From Chloroflexota bacterium (lineage in GTDB: Bacteria > Chloroflexota > Anaerolineae > Promineifilales > Promineifilaceae): a DNA stretch of 64,000 nt. Below are positions 44,126 through 52,717 of this stretch, one piece after another. The stretch lies in contig JABFFZ010000003.1 in assembly GCA_013112725.1 (NCBI GenBank), positions 1 to 64,000 on the forward strand, given 5' to 3'. The notes beneath the pieces were generated by a model. The model did not search any database and was not told the DNA's origin. It worked only from the letters and a program-made list of their open reading frames with translations. A program made the translations under genes and the position numbers. Position 1 is the first letter of the stretch, and the number at the start of each line of letters is the position of its first letter.

Positions 44126-45277
44126 TTATACCCCCAAAATATGCGTCACGGCCGTAGCCCCCGCCCCCCCCAAATTCTGCACCATGCCAATTTTGGCGTC
44201 AGGCACCTGGCACGCTTCCGCCTGCCCACGCAGTTGTCGCGCCACTTCCACGATCTGGTACACGCCCGTGGCCCCGCCAGGGTTGCCACGCGCTTTCAGG
44301 CCGCCAAAAGTACTGATGGGGATACGGCCGTCCCGCCCAATCTGCCCATCCCGCGCCAACTGCCAGCCTGCACCCGGCGCTGCAAAACCTGCCGCTTCCA
44401 ACGAGAGCGCCGCCAGCACCGTAAACGCGTCATGCAGTTCAAACAAATCCACATCATCCGGCGTTACCCCCGCCATGGCCATCGCTTTTTGGGCGCTGCG
44501 TTCCGCCGCCCCCAGCCATAGCGGGTTCTTGCGGTCATGCAGCGCCAGCGTGTCCGTAGCCAGCGCCGACCCCAAAATGCGAATCGGCTGCGGCGACATG
44601 TCCATTGCCTTTTCGCTGTTCACCACAATCACCGCCGCCGCGCCATCCCCTGCCGGGGCCGCATCGAACAAACTCACCGGTGTGGCAATGGGGGATGCTT
44701 TGGCAAATGCCTCCGCCTTCAACCGGTTGCGGAACATCGCCAGCGGATTGTCTGCGCCGTTGGCATGAGCATTCACACTAAACCCGGCAAAATCGGACAC
44801 ACTCACGCCATACTCGTGCATGTAGCGGCGCATCAGCAGTGCACCCGCCCCCGCCGCCGTCAGCCCATGCATCGCTTCATAATCCGCATCCAGCCCGGTA
44901 GCCAGCGCCGCCGTAATGGGCGAACCTGTCTGGTCGGTCATCTTTTCCACGCCCACCACCAGCGCCGTTTCTACCAGGCCGCTTTGCACCGCCAGCACCG
45001 CCTGCCGCAACGCCACGCCGCCGGAAGCGTCTGCCGCCTCTACCGTCACCGCTTCAATACCGCGCAGCCCGGCAAAGTCGGCCACCAGCGCCCCCAAATG
45101 GTTTTGCTGGCTCAATTGCCCCGCCAGCATATTGCCCACATACAGGGCATCTACCTTACTAATATCCGCATCATCCAACGCCGCTTCAATGGCATACCAG
45201 GCCAAATGGCGGATGGAGGTATCCCAATGTTCGTTTACGGCCGTACAGCCAATTCCGATGATCGAAACATTTGTCAT
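44126..45277 (-). CDS. Thiolase-like protein of the mevalonate cluster
   Basis: A 383-residue thiolase-fold protein: VSIIGIGCTAVNEHWDTS, VVGVEKMTDQTG, FELHDAFTVLAALSLE and GLKARGNPGGATGVYQ. Its place between HMG-CoA synthase and DUF35 implies acetoacetyl-CoA formation as in archaea. The usual nucleophile context (AACASGG) reads VEAADASGGVAL, with aspartate in place of cysteine, and the usual GHPxGATG reads GNPGGATG. Either this subfamily uses other residues or the protein is a non-catalytic scaffold. HDAF is retained. Confidence 0.82.
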   Translation of the reverse strand: MTNVSIIGIGCTAVNEHWDTSIRHLAWYAIEAALDDADISKVDALYVGNMLAGQLSQQNHLGALVADFAGLRGIEAVTVEAADASGGVALRQAVLAVQSGLVETALVVGVEKMTDQTGSPITAALATGLDADYEAMHGLTAAGAGALLMRRYMHEYGVSVSDFAGFSVNAHANGADNPLAMFRNRLKAEAFAKASPIATPVSLFDAAPAGDGAAAVIVVNSEKAMDMSPQPIRILGSALATDTLALHDRKNPLWLGAAERSAQKAMAMAGVTPDDVDLFELHDAFTVLAALSLEAAGFAAPGAGWQLARDGQIGRDGRIPISTFGGLKARGNPGGATGVYQIVEVARQLRGQAEACQVPDAKIGMVQNLGGAGATAVTHILGV

Positions 45278-45297
45278 TGTGTTAGATTCCTACTGGC

Positions 45298-45355
45298 ATG
45301 AAACGTGAAACGTGATGCGTGAAAAGAATTCACGTTTCACGCATCACGCATCACT
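45298..45355. repeat. Tandem-word hairpin H11 (CGTGAAA type)
   Basis: AAACGTGAAACGTGATGCGT faces ATTCACGTTTCACGCATCAC and a further copy, separated by a few bases. It lies between the thiolase and HMG-CoA synthase genes. Confidence 0.78.
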
Positions 45356-45357
45356 CC

Positions 45358-46425
45358 CTACGACATCTTCAACTTATCCCGATACCGCGTATACGTGGCG
45401 TAATTGATTTCCTTACGCCGGGCAATATAGGCTTCAGTCGTGGGGGCATTCGCCCGCACCTCCGGCAGTTTGTCCGTCACCGTCAGATCAAAGGCATCGG
45501 AACCAGAGCCAGAACCATAGCTGACCATCAAAATCCGGTCGCCCGGTTCGGCCACGTCCAAAATGGCCGTCAGGCCAATCATGGATGAGCCAGAGTAGGT
45601 ATTGCCAATGCGTGGGCTGAGCAACCCCGGTTTGATCTGCTCCATCGAAAAGCCCAACTGTTTACCCACCCGTTCCGGGAACTTGGCGTTCGGTTGATGG
45701 AACACGGCCCAGTCATAATCGGCCGCCGTCGTGCCCATCTCACTCATCAACGCCTCAGCCGCGCCTAAAATATGCTTAAAGTAGGCCGGTTCGCCCGTAA
45801 AACGGTCGCCGTGCGACGGATACTCGGCATGCGCCCGCCGCCAGAAATCCGGCGTATCCGTCACAAAGGAGTAGGAGGCGTTGATAATCGCCACCGCCTC
45901 GTCAGCCGGGCCAAGCAGGATAGCCGCGCCGCCGGCCGCGGCCGTGTATTCCAGGGCATCGCCGGGCCGCCCCTGCGCCGTGTCCATGCCAATGGTCAGG
46001 GCATACCGGGCCATACCGGACCCCACAAAGCCAATCCCGGCCTGCATCGCTTCCGTGCCCGCTTTGCAGGCGAATTCCCAATCGGCCGCCAATGTGTTGG
46101 GCACCGCGCCAATGGCCTCGGCCACAATGGTGCTGGTGGGCTTGACGGCATAGGGGTGGCTTTCGCTGCCCACCCAGACGGCGCGGATGTCCTGGGGATC
46201 AACTTGCCCGCGCAACAACGCATTGCGCGCCGCTTCCACGGACATGGTGGCTACGTCTTCGTCCAGCCCATTGACGGCCTTTTCCTGAATGGGCACACCG
46301 CCCACGCCGTTGGTCCACATTTGCGAAATTTCCTTGGCCGGTATGCGGAAACGGGGCACATACGCCCCATAGCCCACAATGCCTACGGGCCGGTCTGGTT
46401 TCATGAGTTTATTGAAGTCTGTCAT
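45358..46425 (-). CDS. mvaS: Hydroxymethylglutaryl-CoA synthase, archaeal-type
   Basis: A 355-residue protein: [20 protein letters not shown] at the start, [15 protein letters not shown], the catalytic cysteine at C120 in [13 protein letters not shown], and [17 protein letters not shown] with the catalytic histidine. It condenses acetyl-CoA with acetoacetyl-CoA. Length and motifs fit the archaeal and bacterial thiolase-linked type rather than the staphylococcal enzyme. It sits between HMG-CoA reductase and the thiolase gene, all minus strand, each gap holding a tandem-word hairpin. Confidence 0.92.
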   Translation of the reverse strand: MTDFNKLMKPDRPVGIVGYGAYVPRFRIPAKEISQMWTNGVGGVPIQEKAVNGLDEDVATMSVEAARNALLRGQVDPQDIRAVWVGSESHPYAVKPTSTIVAEAIGAVPNTLAADWEFACKAGTEAMQAGIGFVGSGMARYALTIGMDTAQGRPGDALEYTAAAGGAAILLGPADEAVAIINASYSFVTDTPDFWRRAHAEYPSHGDRFTGEPAYFKHILGAAEALMSEMGTTAADYDWAVFHQPNAKFPERVGKQLGFSMEQIKPGLLSPRIGNTYSGSSMIGLTAILDVAEPGDRILMVSYGSGSGSDAFDLTVTDKLPEVRANAPTTEAYIARRKEINYATYTRYRDKLKMS

Positions 46426-46438
46426 TGTTCCTCTTTTC

Positions 46439-46507
46439 GATAATCGGTTATCGGTGAATCGTAACCCGTAACCCGTAATCGGATAACGGATAACGCATTA
46501 CGGGTTA
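46439..46507. repeat. Tandem-word hairpin H12 (CGGTTATC/GTAACCCG type)
   Basis: GATAATCGGTTATCGGTGAA and CGTAACCCGTAACCCGTAAT words face GGATAACGGATAACGCATTA and GGGTTAC. It ends inside the stop region of the reductase gene. Confidence 0.7.
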
Positions 46508-47791
46508 CAAATTTCCAATTACCAATAACAGTTCTTTTGCGCGTTCGACGCGGATGTTTTGTTCTTTAACGAGCAGGTCGGCAATGGTTTGCACCTGGCC
46601 ATCCGTGGCGCCGGCGGCCAAAGCTACCTGGCGGGCATGCATACGCATGTGCCCTTGCTGAATGCCAACGGTGGCCAGGGCTTTAATCGCCGCCAGGTTT
46701 TGGGCCAGGCCAACGGCGGCCATCACCTGGGCCAGTTCGGCGGCGGATTGCACATTGAGAATCTTCAGCGCCACCTGAGCAGTGGGGTGTACTTTGGTGG
46801 CCCCGCCGACCACGCCCACGGAAAGGGGCAGGGTGATTTCGCCGTACAGGTCGCCGCTGGGGGTGACGTGCCAGTCGGTGAGGGATTGGTAACGGCCGTA
46901 CCGCGCCGCATACGCATGTGCCCCTGATTCTACCGCCCGCCAATCGTTGCCGGTGGCAATACAAACGGCGTCAATGCCGTTCATAATGCCTTTGTTGTGG
47001 GTAGCGGCCCGGTAGGGGTCTACTACAGCAAAGGCGTTGGCTTCGGCGATGAATTGCGCTACTTCGTGGCCGGTGTAGGTGGTGCGCTGCGCCAGAGCGT
47101 CGGCGGGGATGGTGCAGCGGGCGGTAGCAGTACGCCGGTCGGTGAGGTTGGAGAGGATGCGCAAATTGGTGCGCCCACCAGTCAGTTCAGTCACCAGCGG
47201 AGCGATGCTCTCTACGGCCGTGTTGATGGCATTGGCCCCCATGGCATCGCGGCAGTCATAGAGCAGGTGGATGATGAGCATAGGGCCGACGGGGGTGTCC
47301 CCAAACGGCCGTATCTCAATATCCCGTGCCCCACCGCCCCGTTTGACAATGTTCTGGCTGCATTCATTGGCAGCGTCCATGAGGTCTTGTTTGTGGGCGG
47401 CGATGGCTGACATGGCCACGTTCATATCGGGGATGTCCAACAGTTGAATTTGCCCGATCATCACCGGGTCAGACGATTCGGTGTGGAAGCCGCCGCCTTC
47501 CCGGATGAGTTTGGCGGCGTGGCTGACAGCGGCTAAGACGCTCGGCTCTTCCACGGCCATGGGGATGAGGTAGTCACGGCCGTTGATCAAAAAGTTGGCG
47601 GCCACCCCCAACGGCAGGGCAAAGGTGCCCAGCGCGTTTTCGATCATCTTGTCGGCCTGGGTGGGGGGCAGGCCACGGCCGTGCAGCACCGCTTTGTCCT
47701 CTTCCGTCAAGTCGGCCCATTGGGCCACCATCTCAATCCGTTCTTCCAACGACAGCTTATAAAAGCCGGGTAGTCGTGAAGATTTGTCCAT
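46505..47791 (-). CDS. mvaA: Hydroxymethylglutaryl-CoA reductase, class II (degradative type)
   Basis: About 428 residues from ATG 47791, with GAGGA upstream. Class II features are clear: SRLPGFYKLSLEERIEMVAQ at the N-terminus, ENALGTFALPLGVAANF, MAVEEPSVLAAVSHAAKLIRE, TATARCTIPADAL, THNKGIMNGIDAVCIATGNDWRAVE with the catalytic lysine/aspartate region, and HMRMHARQVALAAGA toward the end. It interconverts HMG-CoA and mevalonate. Here the adjacent HMG-CoA synthase suggests a biosynthetic role despite the class II sequence type. An upstream in-frame extension is encoded by hairpin DNA and is unlikely to be translated. Confidence 0.94.
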   Translation of the reverse strand: MDKSSRLPGFYKLSLEERIEMVAQWADLTEEDKAVLHGRGLPPTQADKMIENALGTFALPLGVAANFLINGRDYLIPMAVEEPSVLAAVSHAAKLIREGGGFHTESSDPVMIGQIQLLDIPDMNVAMSAIAAHKQDLMDAANECSQNIVKRGGGARDIEIRPFGDTPVGPMLIIHLLYDCRDAMGANAINTAVESIAPLVTELTGGRTNLRILSNLTDRRTATARCTIPADALAQRTTYTGHEVAQFIAEANAFAVVDPYRAATHNKGIMNGIDAVCIATGNDWRAVESGAHAYAARYGRYQSLTDWHVTPSGDLYGEITLPLSVGVVGGATKVHPTAQVALKILNVQSAAELAQVMAAVGLAQNLAAIKALATVGIQQGHMRMHARQVALAAGATDGQVQTIADLLVKEQNIRVERAKELLLVIGNL

Positions 47792-47823
47792 ATTTCCTCG
47801 ACACAGACTCCGTGTTACAAAAT

Positions 47824-47849
47824 GAGAGATTGGGCACACACCCAATCTC
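47824..47849. repeat. Short GAGATTGGG hairpin upstream of mvaA
   Basis: GAGATTGGG and CCCAATCTC flank a short loop in the 5' region of the reductase gene. It uses the same word as H3 and H10 in single copy. Confidence 0.55.
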
Positions 47850-47876
47850 AATAACCCGGACTATAGCGTTGGTTTT

Positions 47877-47896
47877 CTGTCAAAAGCTGTCAGGAA
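47877..47896 (-). promoter_or_regulatory. Shared 20-bp motif, copy upstream of mvaA
   Basis: TTCCTGACAGCTTTTGACAG on the minus strand, identical to 44080-44099. A TATAGT follows 12 bp after the TTGACA, too close for a standard promoter, so a regulator site is more likely than a -35 element. The rest of 47897-48205 shows only a 34-codon open frame at 48074-48178 with AAGGAG before it, which is not firmly supported. Confidence 0.5.
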
Positions 47897-48205
47897 CGGT
47901 TTTAGGAAGAAATTGACGGGGAATAAGAGAATGCCACACAGGGGAGTAATTATTGCCTCCCCAAGATTGATACAAACACCGGCCAACAATTGCTCACCAA
48001 CAGACACATAGTCTCAAATTTATAGAACTGGGCGATATTGAGTTTTGTCACATGTGTAGCGTGTAAGGAGCATATGAGCCTTGCGTTAAGCCCTTGCCTT
48101 TTTCTTTGGCGGCAAGGTGGCGGCAGGCTAAACTATTTTGTGGCTGCCGGAAATGAAACCGGCGACCGGTATGTCTGAACCGTGTGTAGGAATTTGGAAG
48201 ATAAT

Positions 48206-49168
48206 ATGGTGGATGTAGCCGTCATGATTGTAAGCTGGAACGTGCGCGATTACCTGATCAAATGCTTGCGTTCCGTCTTCGCCGAGTTTAAGCGGTCCGG
48301 CTTAACGGGGGAAGTGTGGGTGGTGGACAATGCGTCCACCGATGGCACCGTTGAACTCCTAGGTGATCTGTTTCCCCAAATTCATTTACTGGCAAATGAG
48401 CATAATGTGGGGTTTGGCGCAGCCAATAACCAGGCGATGCGGGCCGCCGCCGCACACCAACCACGATATTATTTTTTGCTCAACCCTGACACGGTGTTGA
48501 ATCCGGGCGCATTGAAAGAGTTGGTACGCTGCCTGGATGAACGGCCAGATGGAGGCATGGCCGGGGCGCGATTGGTGTATGGCGACGGCCGTTTCCAACA
48601 CAGCGCCTTCAATTTTCCGGGATTAGGCCAACTGGCGTTTGACCTCTATCCACTACCCTCCCGTCTGTATGAAAGCCGCTTGAACGGCCGTTATCGCCGC
48701 TCTCTCTACCAGCGCAACGGTAAACCATTTGCCATTGACCATCCATTGGGAGCCACCATGCTGGTGCGCGCTGAAGTGGCCGAAGCCACCAAAGGGTTTG
48801 ACGAATCCTACCATATGTACTGCGAAGAGATTGATTGGAGCTGGCGCGTACAGGCTGCCGGCTGGAAAATTTATGCCGTGCCCACCGCCGAAATTGTGCA
48901 TTACGGCGGTGAAAGCACCCAGCAGGTACCGGCGCGTTCGCTGGTAAACCTGTGGCGCAGCCGGGCGCAGTTGTATGAACAGCATCACGGCCGTGTCAAA
49001 CGCAGCATCGCCCGCCAACTGGTCATTCGCGGTATGCGCCGCAAAGCCGCCCACACCACCGACCCCGAACTCAAATGCGCCTATGAAGAGATCATCTCCA
49101 TCTGGCAAAACGGCCACCAACCAATAGAAGGGCAAGCGGCAGAGTTGCAAGTGGCGGGTGGAAAGTAA
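48206..49168 (+). CDS. Family 2 glycosyltransferase (rhamnosyltransferase-like)
   Basis: About 320 residues from ATG 48206 with GGAAG upstream. DVAVMIVSWNVRDYLIKCLRSV, WVVDNASTDGTVELL, NVGFGAANNQAM and YYFLLNPDTVL form the GT-A core with the metal-binding site at NPD. HPLGATMLVRAEVAE and FDESYHMYCEEIDWSWR are the acceptor-side motifs common in rhamnosyltransferase-like GT2 enzymes. It probably acts on surface polysaccharide. A second GT2 gene follows after a hairpin. Confidence 0.88.
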   Translation: MVDVAVMIVSWNVRDYLIKCLRSVFAEFKRSGLTGEVWVVDNASTDGTVELLGDLFPQIHLLANEHNVGFGAANNQAMRAAAAHQPRYYFLLNPDTVLNPGALKELVRCLDERPDGGMAGARLVYGDGRFQHSAFNFPGLGQLAFDLYPLPSRLYESRLNGRYRRSLYQRNGKPFAIDHPLGATMLVRAEVAEATKGFDESYHMYCEEIDWSWRVQAAGWKIYAVPTAEIVHYGGESTQQVPARSLVNLWRSRAQLYEQHHGRVKRSIARQLVIRGMRRKAAHTTDPELKCAYEEIISIWQNGHQPIEGQAAELQVAGGK

Positions 49169-49170
49169 TG

Positions 49171-49222
49171 ATGTAATTGAGTAAATGGGTAATTGGGCAA
49201 TTACCCATTTACCTAATTACCC
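49171..49222. repeat. Tandem-word hairpin H13 (GGTAATTG type)
   Basis: GAGTAAATGGGTAATTGGGC faces AATTACCCATTTACCTAATT and a further copy. It lies between the two glycosyltransferase genes and ends 3 bp before the second start codon. Confidence 0.78.
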
Positions 49223-49224
49223 AT

Positions 49225-49965
49225 ATGTCTCCCCAATTAACCGCCGTCATCCTCACCCTTAACGAAGAAGCGCATATTCAACCGTGTATTGAGAGCCTTT
49301 CCTGGGCGGACCGGGTGGCGGTGTTTGACTCGTTCAGTCAGGATAAGACCGTGCCGCTAGCACAGGGGGCAGGGGCAGAAATTCACCAATCAAAGTTTGA
49401 AAATTACGCCCAGCAACGCAACGCGGCGTTGGCGGCTATCAGCACCGACTGGATTTTTTTTGTGGACGCCGACGAGCGGGGAACGCCGGAATTGGCGACC
49501 GAAATTCGACAGGTGATGGTAAATCGGCCGGAAAATGGCTGGTATGTACCCCGACATAATTACATTTTTGGCAAACTGACACGCGGCGCAGGTTGGTATC
49601 CTGATTACCAGTTGCGGCTGTTTCGTCACGGCCGTGTCCATTACGAGCGCCCCGTGCATGAAATCGCCATTGTGGACGGGGAAATGGGCTATCTACAAAA
49701 TCCGCTCATCCACCACAATTACCGCGACCTGGCCCACTTCCGCGCCAAACAGCAGGCATATACCGCCTATGACGCCTCCATCCTCAAAGCCAACGGCATC
49801 CGCCCCAAACCACACAACTATATCTTGCAGCCGCTCCGCCAATTCTATTGGCGATTTATCACCCTGCACGGCTGCCGCGATGGCTTACATGGCCTGCGCC
49901 TCAGCCTGTACATGGCTTATTACGAATGGGTAAAATACCATAAACTGGCGGCGCTGTGGCGCTAA
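49225..49965 (+). CDS. Family 2 glycosyltransferase (WaaE/KdtX-like)
   Basis: About 246 residues from ATG 49225. LTAVILTLNEEAHIQPCIESLSWADRVAVFDSFSQD, FENYAQQRNAAL and WIFFVDADERGTPEL match the WaaE/KdtX-like GT2 group that adds sugars to lipopolysaccharide core or capsule. YQLRLFRHGRVHYERPVHE follows the core. A longer in-frame start at 49177 would be encoded by hairpin H13 and is rejected. The lineage need not have LPS, so the acceptor is open. Confidence 0.87.
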   Translation: MSPQLTAVILTLNEEAHIQPCIESLSWADRVAVFDSFSQDKTVPLAQGAGAEIHQSKFENYAQQRNAALAAISTDWIFFVDADERGTPELATEIRQVMVNRPENGWYVPRHNYIFGKLTRGAGWYPDYQLRLFRHGRVHYERPVHEIAIVDGEMGYLQNPLIHHNYRDLAHFRAKQQAYTAYDASILKANGIRPKPHNYILQPLRQFYWRFITLHGCRDGLHGLRLSLYMAYYEWVKYHKLAALWR

Positions 49966-49966
49966 T

Positions 49967-50034
49967 CCGTGATTCGTCACCCGTAATCAGATTACGGCTC
50001 ACGGATTACGGTTCACGGTTTACGACTCACGATT
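49967..50034. repeat. Tandem-word hairpin H14 (GGATTACGG/GTTCACGG type)
   Basis: CGTGATTCGTCACCCGTAAT faces ATTACGGCTCACGGATTACG and further GGTTCACGG-like copies. It fills the gap before the next gene. Confidence 0.7.
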
Positions 50035-50670
50035 ATGATCAACTCGCTCATGCTCAACATCCTCCTCTTCGCCCTGCTGTTTGTCAGTTGGGCCGTACTG
50101 CACTCGTTGGCGGCAGCAGTGGGTTTGAAGCGGCTGTTTCGGGGACGGTTTGGGGAAGCGGCATATGCCGGTTGGTACCGGCTGTTGTATAACCTGTTTG
50201 CCCTGATCACATTTTTGCCCCTTTACCTGCTGATCCCAGTGCTGCTGCCGCAGACAGTAGTGTGGAGTTGGTCACGGCCGTATCTCTACCTGGCCTACCT
50301 CTTTCAACTCATCGGGTTGGCAGGGCTGGCCTATTCACTCTGGTTAACCGATATGTGGGAGTTTTTAGGCGTGCGGCAGGCGCTCTGGTATGTGCGGCAA
50401 AAGGGCGCCGGCCAGATGCCCACGCCGCGATTTATCACCAGCGGCCCCTATGCCCTGGTGCGCCATCCGCTCTACTTTTTTTCGTTAGTGGTGCTTTGGT
50501 TCAACCCGGTGATGACGGTGGGTAGTCTGGCGTTTTATACGGCCGTTACCTTTTATTTCTGGCTTGGTTCCATCTACGAAGAAAGAAAACTCGCTGCCGG
50601 TTATGGCGCCGAATACCAGGCTTACCAGCAGCGCGTTCCTCGCCTTTTCCCTATAAAGAAACCATTTTAG
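50035..50670 (+). CDS. Isoprenylcysteine carboxyl methyltransferase/NnrU-like membrane protein
   Basis: A 211-residue integral membrane protein with about five spans. The C-terminal half carries the ICMT/PEMT signature: TSGPYALVRHPLYFFSLVVLW and SIYEERKLAAGYGAEYQAYQQRVPRLFP, which bind S-adenosylmethionine and a lipid substrate. The N-terminal half (SWAVLHSLAAAVGLKRLFRG) resembles NnrU-like proteins. The substrate is unknown and is probably a membrane lipid or isoprenoid. It is convergent with a LysM lipoprotein gene. Confidence 0.8.
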   Translation: MINSLMLNILLFALLFVSWAVLHSLAAAVGLKRLFRGRFGEAAYAGWYRLLYNLFALITFLPLYLLIPVLLPQTVVWSWSRPYLYLAYLFQLIGLAGLAYSLWLTDMWEFLGVRQALWYVRQKGAGQMPTPRFITSGPYALVRHPLYFFSLVVLWFNPVMTVGSLAFYTAVTFYFWLGSIYEERKLAAGYGAEYQAYQQRVPRLFPIKKPF

Positions 50671-50680
50671 CTTCAGCCAT

Positions 50681-51421
50681 CTACCGCAGCCCGGCATTTG
50701 CCGGTGTAACCGGGATGACCAGCAAATCCCCCACGTAAATGGTTGGGTAGCCGTTGTAATAACAACCGCCTAAATAGCCATAGCCATAATAGGGGGGACC
50801 ACCCGGCACATAATCATAATGGGCGTTGTAGCCATAGCAGCCGTAGTTGGCAAACAGCAGCACCTCTAAAGGCACACTGTAGGTGCGGGAAATGGAAAGC
50901 AGTGTGTCGCCCGCTTTGACGTTGTAATAAATGAGGCAGGGCGGGCCGATGGGTGTATCCACACTGCCCACGTTGGGGATTTGCCACACTTCCCCAGCCA
51001 TAATCCAGCCAGGATGAGGCAACTTGTTAGCGACCACAATCTCGGAAGCAGAAGCGCCATAACAACGGGCAATCTGGTGCAGCCACTCACGTTCCCGCAC
51101 GGTGTGTTGGGTTAGCACTCCGGCCATGGCTGACTCCGGCGTGCCGCCGCTGGCAGTATCGGTTGGTGGCGGTTCGGGCGTAGGTGTAGGCTCTACGGCC
51201 GTGACTTCCGCTGCGGGTGATGTAGCCGTGGGGGCTATTCCTTCTCCTGTAACTTGATCTTGGGGGGGTTGGGGCTGGCTCTCGTTAATGGGTATTACCT
51301 CAGCGCCTGGATAGGCGGTATCGGTTGTTGTGGGGGTTTGCGCATCATTGTTGCGGCAGGCGGCAAACAAAGTCGCCAGAACAACCATGGCCAGCCATAT
51401 TAAAATCTGTTGTCGTTTCAT
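50681..51421 (-). CDS. LysM-domain lipoprotein
   Basis: A 246-residue protein. The signal peptide ends in the lipobox LFAACRN, so it is lipid-anchored. A threonine/proline linker precedes two LysM-type regions: HTVREREWLHQIARCYGASASEIVVANKL near residue 115, and YNVKAGDTLLSISRTYSVPLEVLLFANYG near 175. The second is interrupted by a glycine/tyrosine-rich insertion (HYDYVPGGPPYYGYGYLGG) before DLLVIPV. LysM binds peptidoglycan or other GlcNAc polymers. It probably helps organise the cell surface. Confidence 0.85.
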   Translation of the reverse strand: MKRQQILIWLAMVVLATLFAACRNNDAQTPTTTDTAYPGAEVIPINESQPQPPQDQVTGEGIAPTATSPAAEVTAVEPTPTPEPPPTDTASGGTPESAMAGVLTQHTVREREWLHQIARCYGASASEIVVANKLPHPGWIMAGEVWQIPNVGSVDTPIGPPCLIYYNVKAGDTLLSISRTYSVPLEVLLFANYGCYGYNAHYDYVPGGPPYYGYGYLGGCYYNGYPTIYVGDLLVIPVTPANAGLR

Positions 51422-51521
51422 GGGAATCCTCCTGTTTCAGATACGCCAGATAACATTATGTCACCTTTATAGACTATACGATAATCTAAAAATGTCAATC
51501 TGGTAAAAACAGGAAGAGAAG

Positions 51522-51564
51522 AGGTAATTGGGTAATTGGGTAATTATCCAATTACCCAATTACT
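51522..51564. repeat. Tandem-word hairpin H15 (GGTAATTG type)
   Basis: GGTAATTGGGTAATTGGGTA faces ATCCAATTACCCAATTACTT. It lies just 3' of the HtrA-like gene, in the gap before the LysM lipoprotein start. Confidence 0.8.
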
Positions 51565-51567
51565 TGA

Positions 51568-52461
51568 CTACGGCCGTTCCCCCACCACCACCTCTTGTGT
51601 CTGCACCTGACCCCCCCGGAGGATAGTAAGCGGTACGGCCGTGCCGATTTTGTCGCCGGACAGCGCCGCCAGCAGATCGTCGTGGTTTTGTACGGCAATA
51701 CCCGCTACAGCCACAATGGTATCCCCCAACGTCAGGCCGCCTTTTTCCGCCGGGCTGTCTGTCTCCACGCTGACCACCAGCAGCCCCCGCTTCTGCCCCA
51801 CCGTGCCCCGCAGCGCCTCCGGCAAATGCACGCGCTGGGTGCTGACGCCCAGATAACCACGCCGGATACGGCCGTGCGCCAGCAGCGTATCGGCCACCCG
51901 CGCCAGTGTCATGGTGGGCGCGGCCACACTCACGCCCCGCGCCAGCGCCGACGTATTCAGCCCCAGCAACGAACCATCAGCGCCCACCAGTGGCCCGCCG
52001 GAAAAGCCAGGGTACATCACCAGGTCAGTTTGCACATACCGGTCTATGATGCCGCCGCCACCAGTACGCCAGCTATCACCCAGGGCACTGATGATACCCC
52101 AGGCTACCTGTACGCTGCGTCCGGGCCGGGCCAACGCCAGCACCAGGTTGCCCACGGCCACATCCTGTTTGTTGGCTTCGGCCAGAGGTGTCAGGGTGGC
52201 GTCTACGCGCAGCACGGCCAGATCGGTGCTGGGATCACGACCAACCAGGGCGGCGTCCAGGCTGTTGCCATCGGCCAACCCCACGCGGATGCCCTCATCG
52301 CGCGCGACCACATGGCTGGCGGTGATAATGAGGCCATCCGCCGACCAGACAATACCGCTGGCGGGGATGCGCCGCCGCCCTTCCACACGCACCACACTTT
52401 GCCCGGCGCTTTTCACCACTTCGGCAAATTGATTGGACAGGTCAACAAGTACATTACTCAT
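51568..52461 (-). CDS. HtrA/DegP-like serine protease with PDZ domain, apparently not exported
   Basis: A 297-residue protein. The trypsin-like triad is H50 (IITASHVV), D80 (RDPSTDLAVLRV) and S154 (YPGFSGGPLV). A PDZ domain fills about residues 205-290 (RGYLGVSTQRV, GLLVVSVETDSPAEKGGLTLGD). Unusually for the family, the start MSNVLVDLSNQFAEVVKSAG has no signal peptide or membrane span, so it is predicted cytoplasmic unless the start lies elsewhere. It would degrade or refold damaged proteins. Hairpins flank it on both sides. Confidence 0.87.
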   Translation of the reverse strand: MSNVLVDLSNQFAEVVKSAGQSVVRVEGRRRIPASGIVWSADGLIITASHVVARDEGIRVGLADGNSLDAALVGRDPSTDLAVLRVDATLTPLAEANKQDVAVGNLVLALARPGRSVQVAWGIISALGDSWRTGGGGIIDRYVQTDLVMYPGFSGGPLVGADGSLLGLNTSALARGVSVAAPTMTLARVADTLLAHGRIRRGYLGVSTQRVHLPEALRGTVGQKRGLLVVSVETDSPAEKGGLTLGDTIVAVAGIAVQNHDDLLAALSGDKIGTAVPLTILRGGQVQTQEVVVGERP

Positions 52462-52672
52462 GGTTTATCCTCCATAATGAAATTGGTTGTTGGTGGCTAG
52501 TTGCCTGTACCAGCCACCAACCGCTAAGGGTTCGTTCAAAATTAAGTTTTGACTTTTGGTTTGCGAGCGAACCCTAAGTATTACTGCACCAAGTGTAAAT
52601 GGTGCGCAATACCAGGGGTATTGGCGATATGGTGGGGATGCACCTGGAAATTTGGGTAGGGGAAAAGGGGAT

Positions 52673-52714
52673 GGGTAATTGGGTAATTGCGTAATTGCCC
52701 AATTACCAATTACA
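52673..52714. repeat. Tandem-word hairpin H16 (GGTAATTG type)
   Basis: GGGTAATTGGGTAATTGCGT faces AATTGCCCAATTACCAATTA. It marks the 3' end of the flavin reductase gene. Confidence 0.75.
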
Positions 52715-52717
52715 GCT

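Noticed and set aside
48074..48178. 34-codon open frame with AAGGAG before the first glycosyltransferase
   Set aside because: The ribosome binding site is only 3 bases from the ATG and the peptide has no known features; it could be a leader peptide but cannot be supported.
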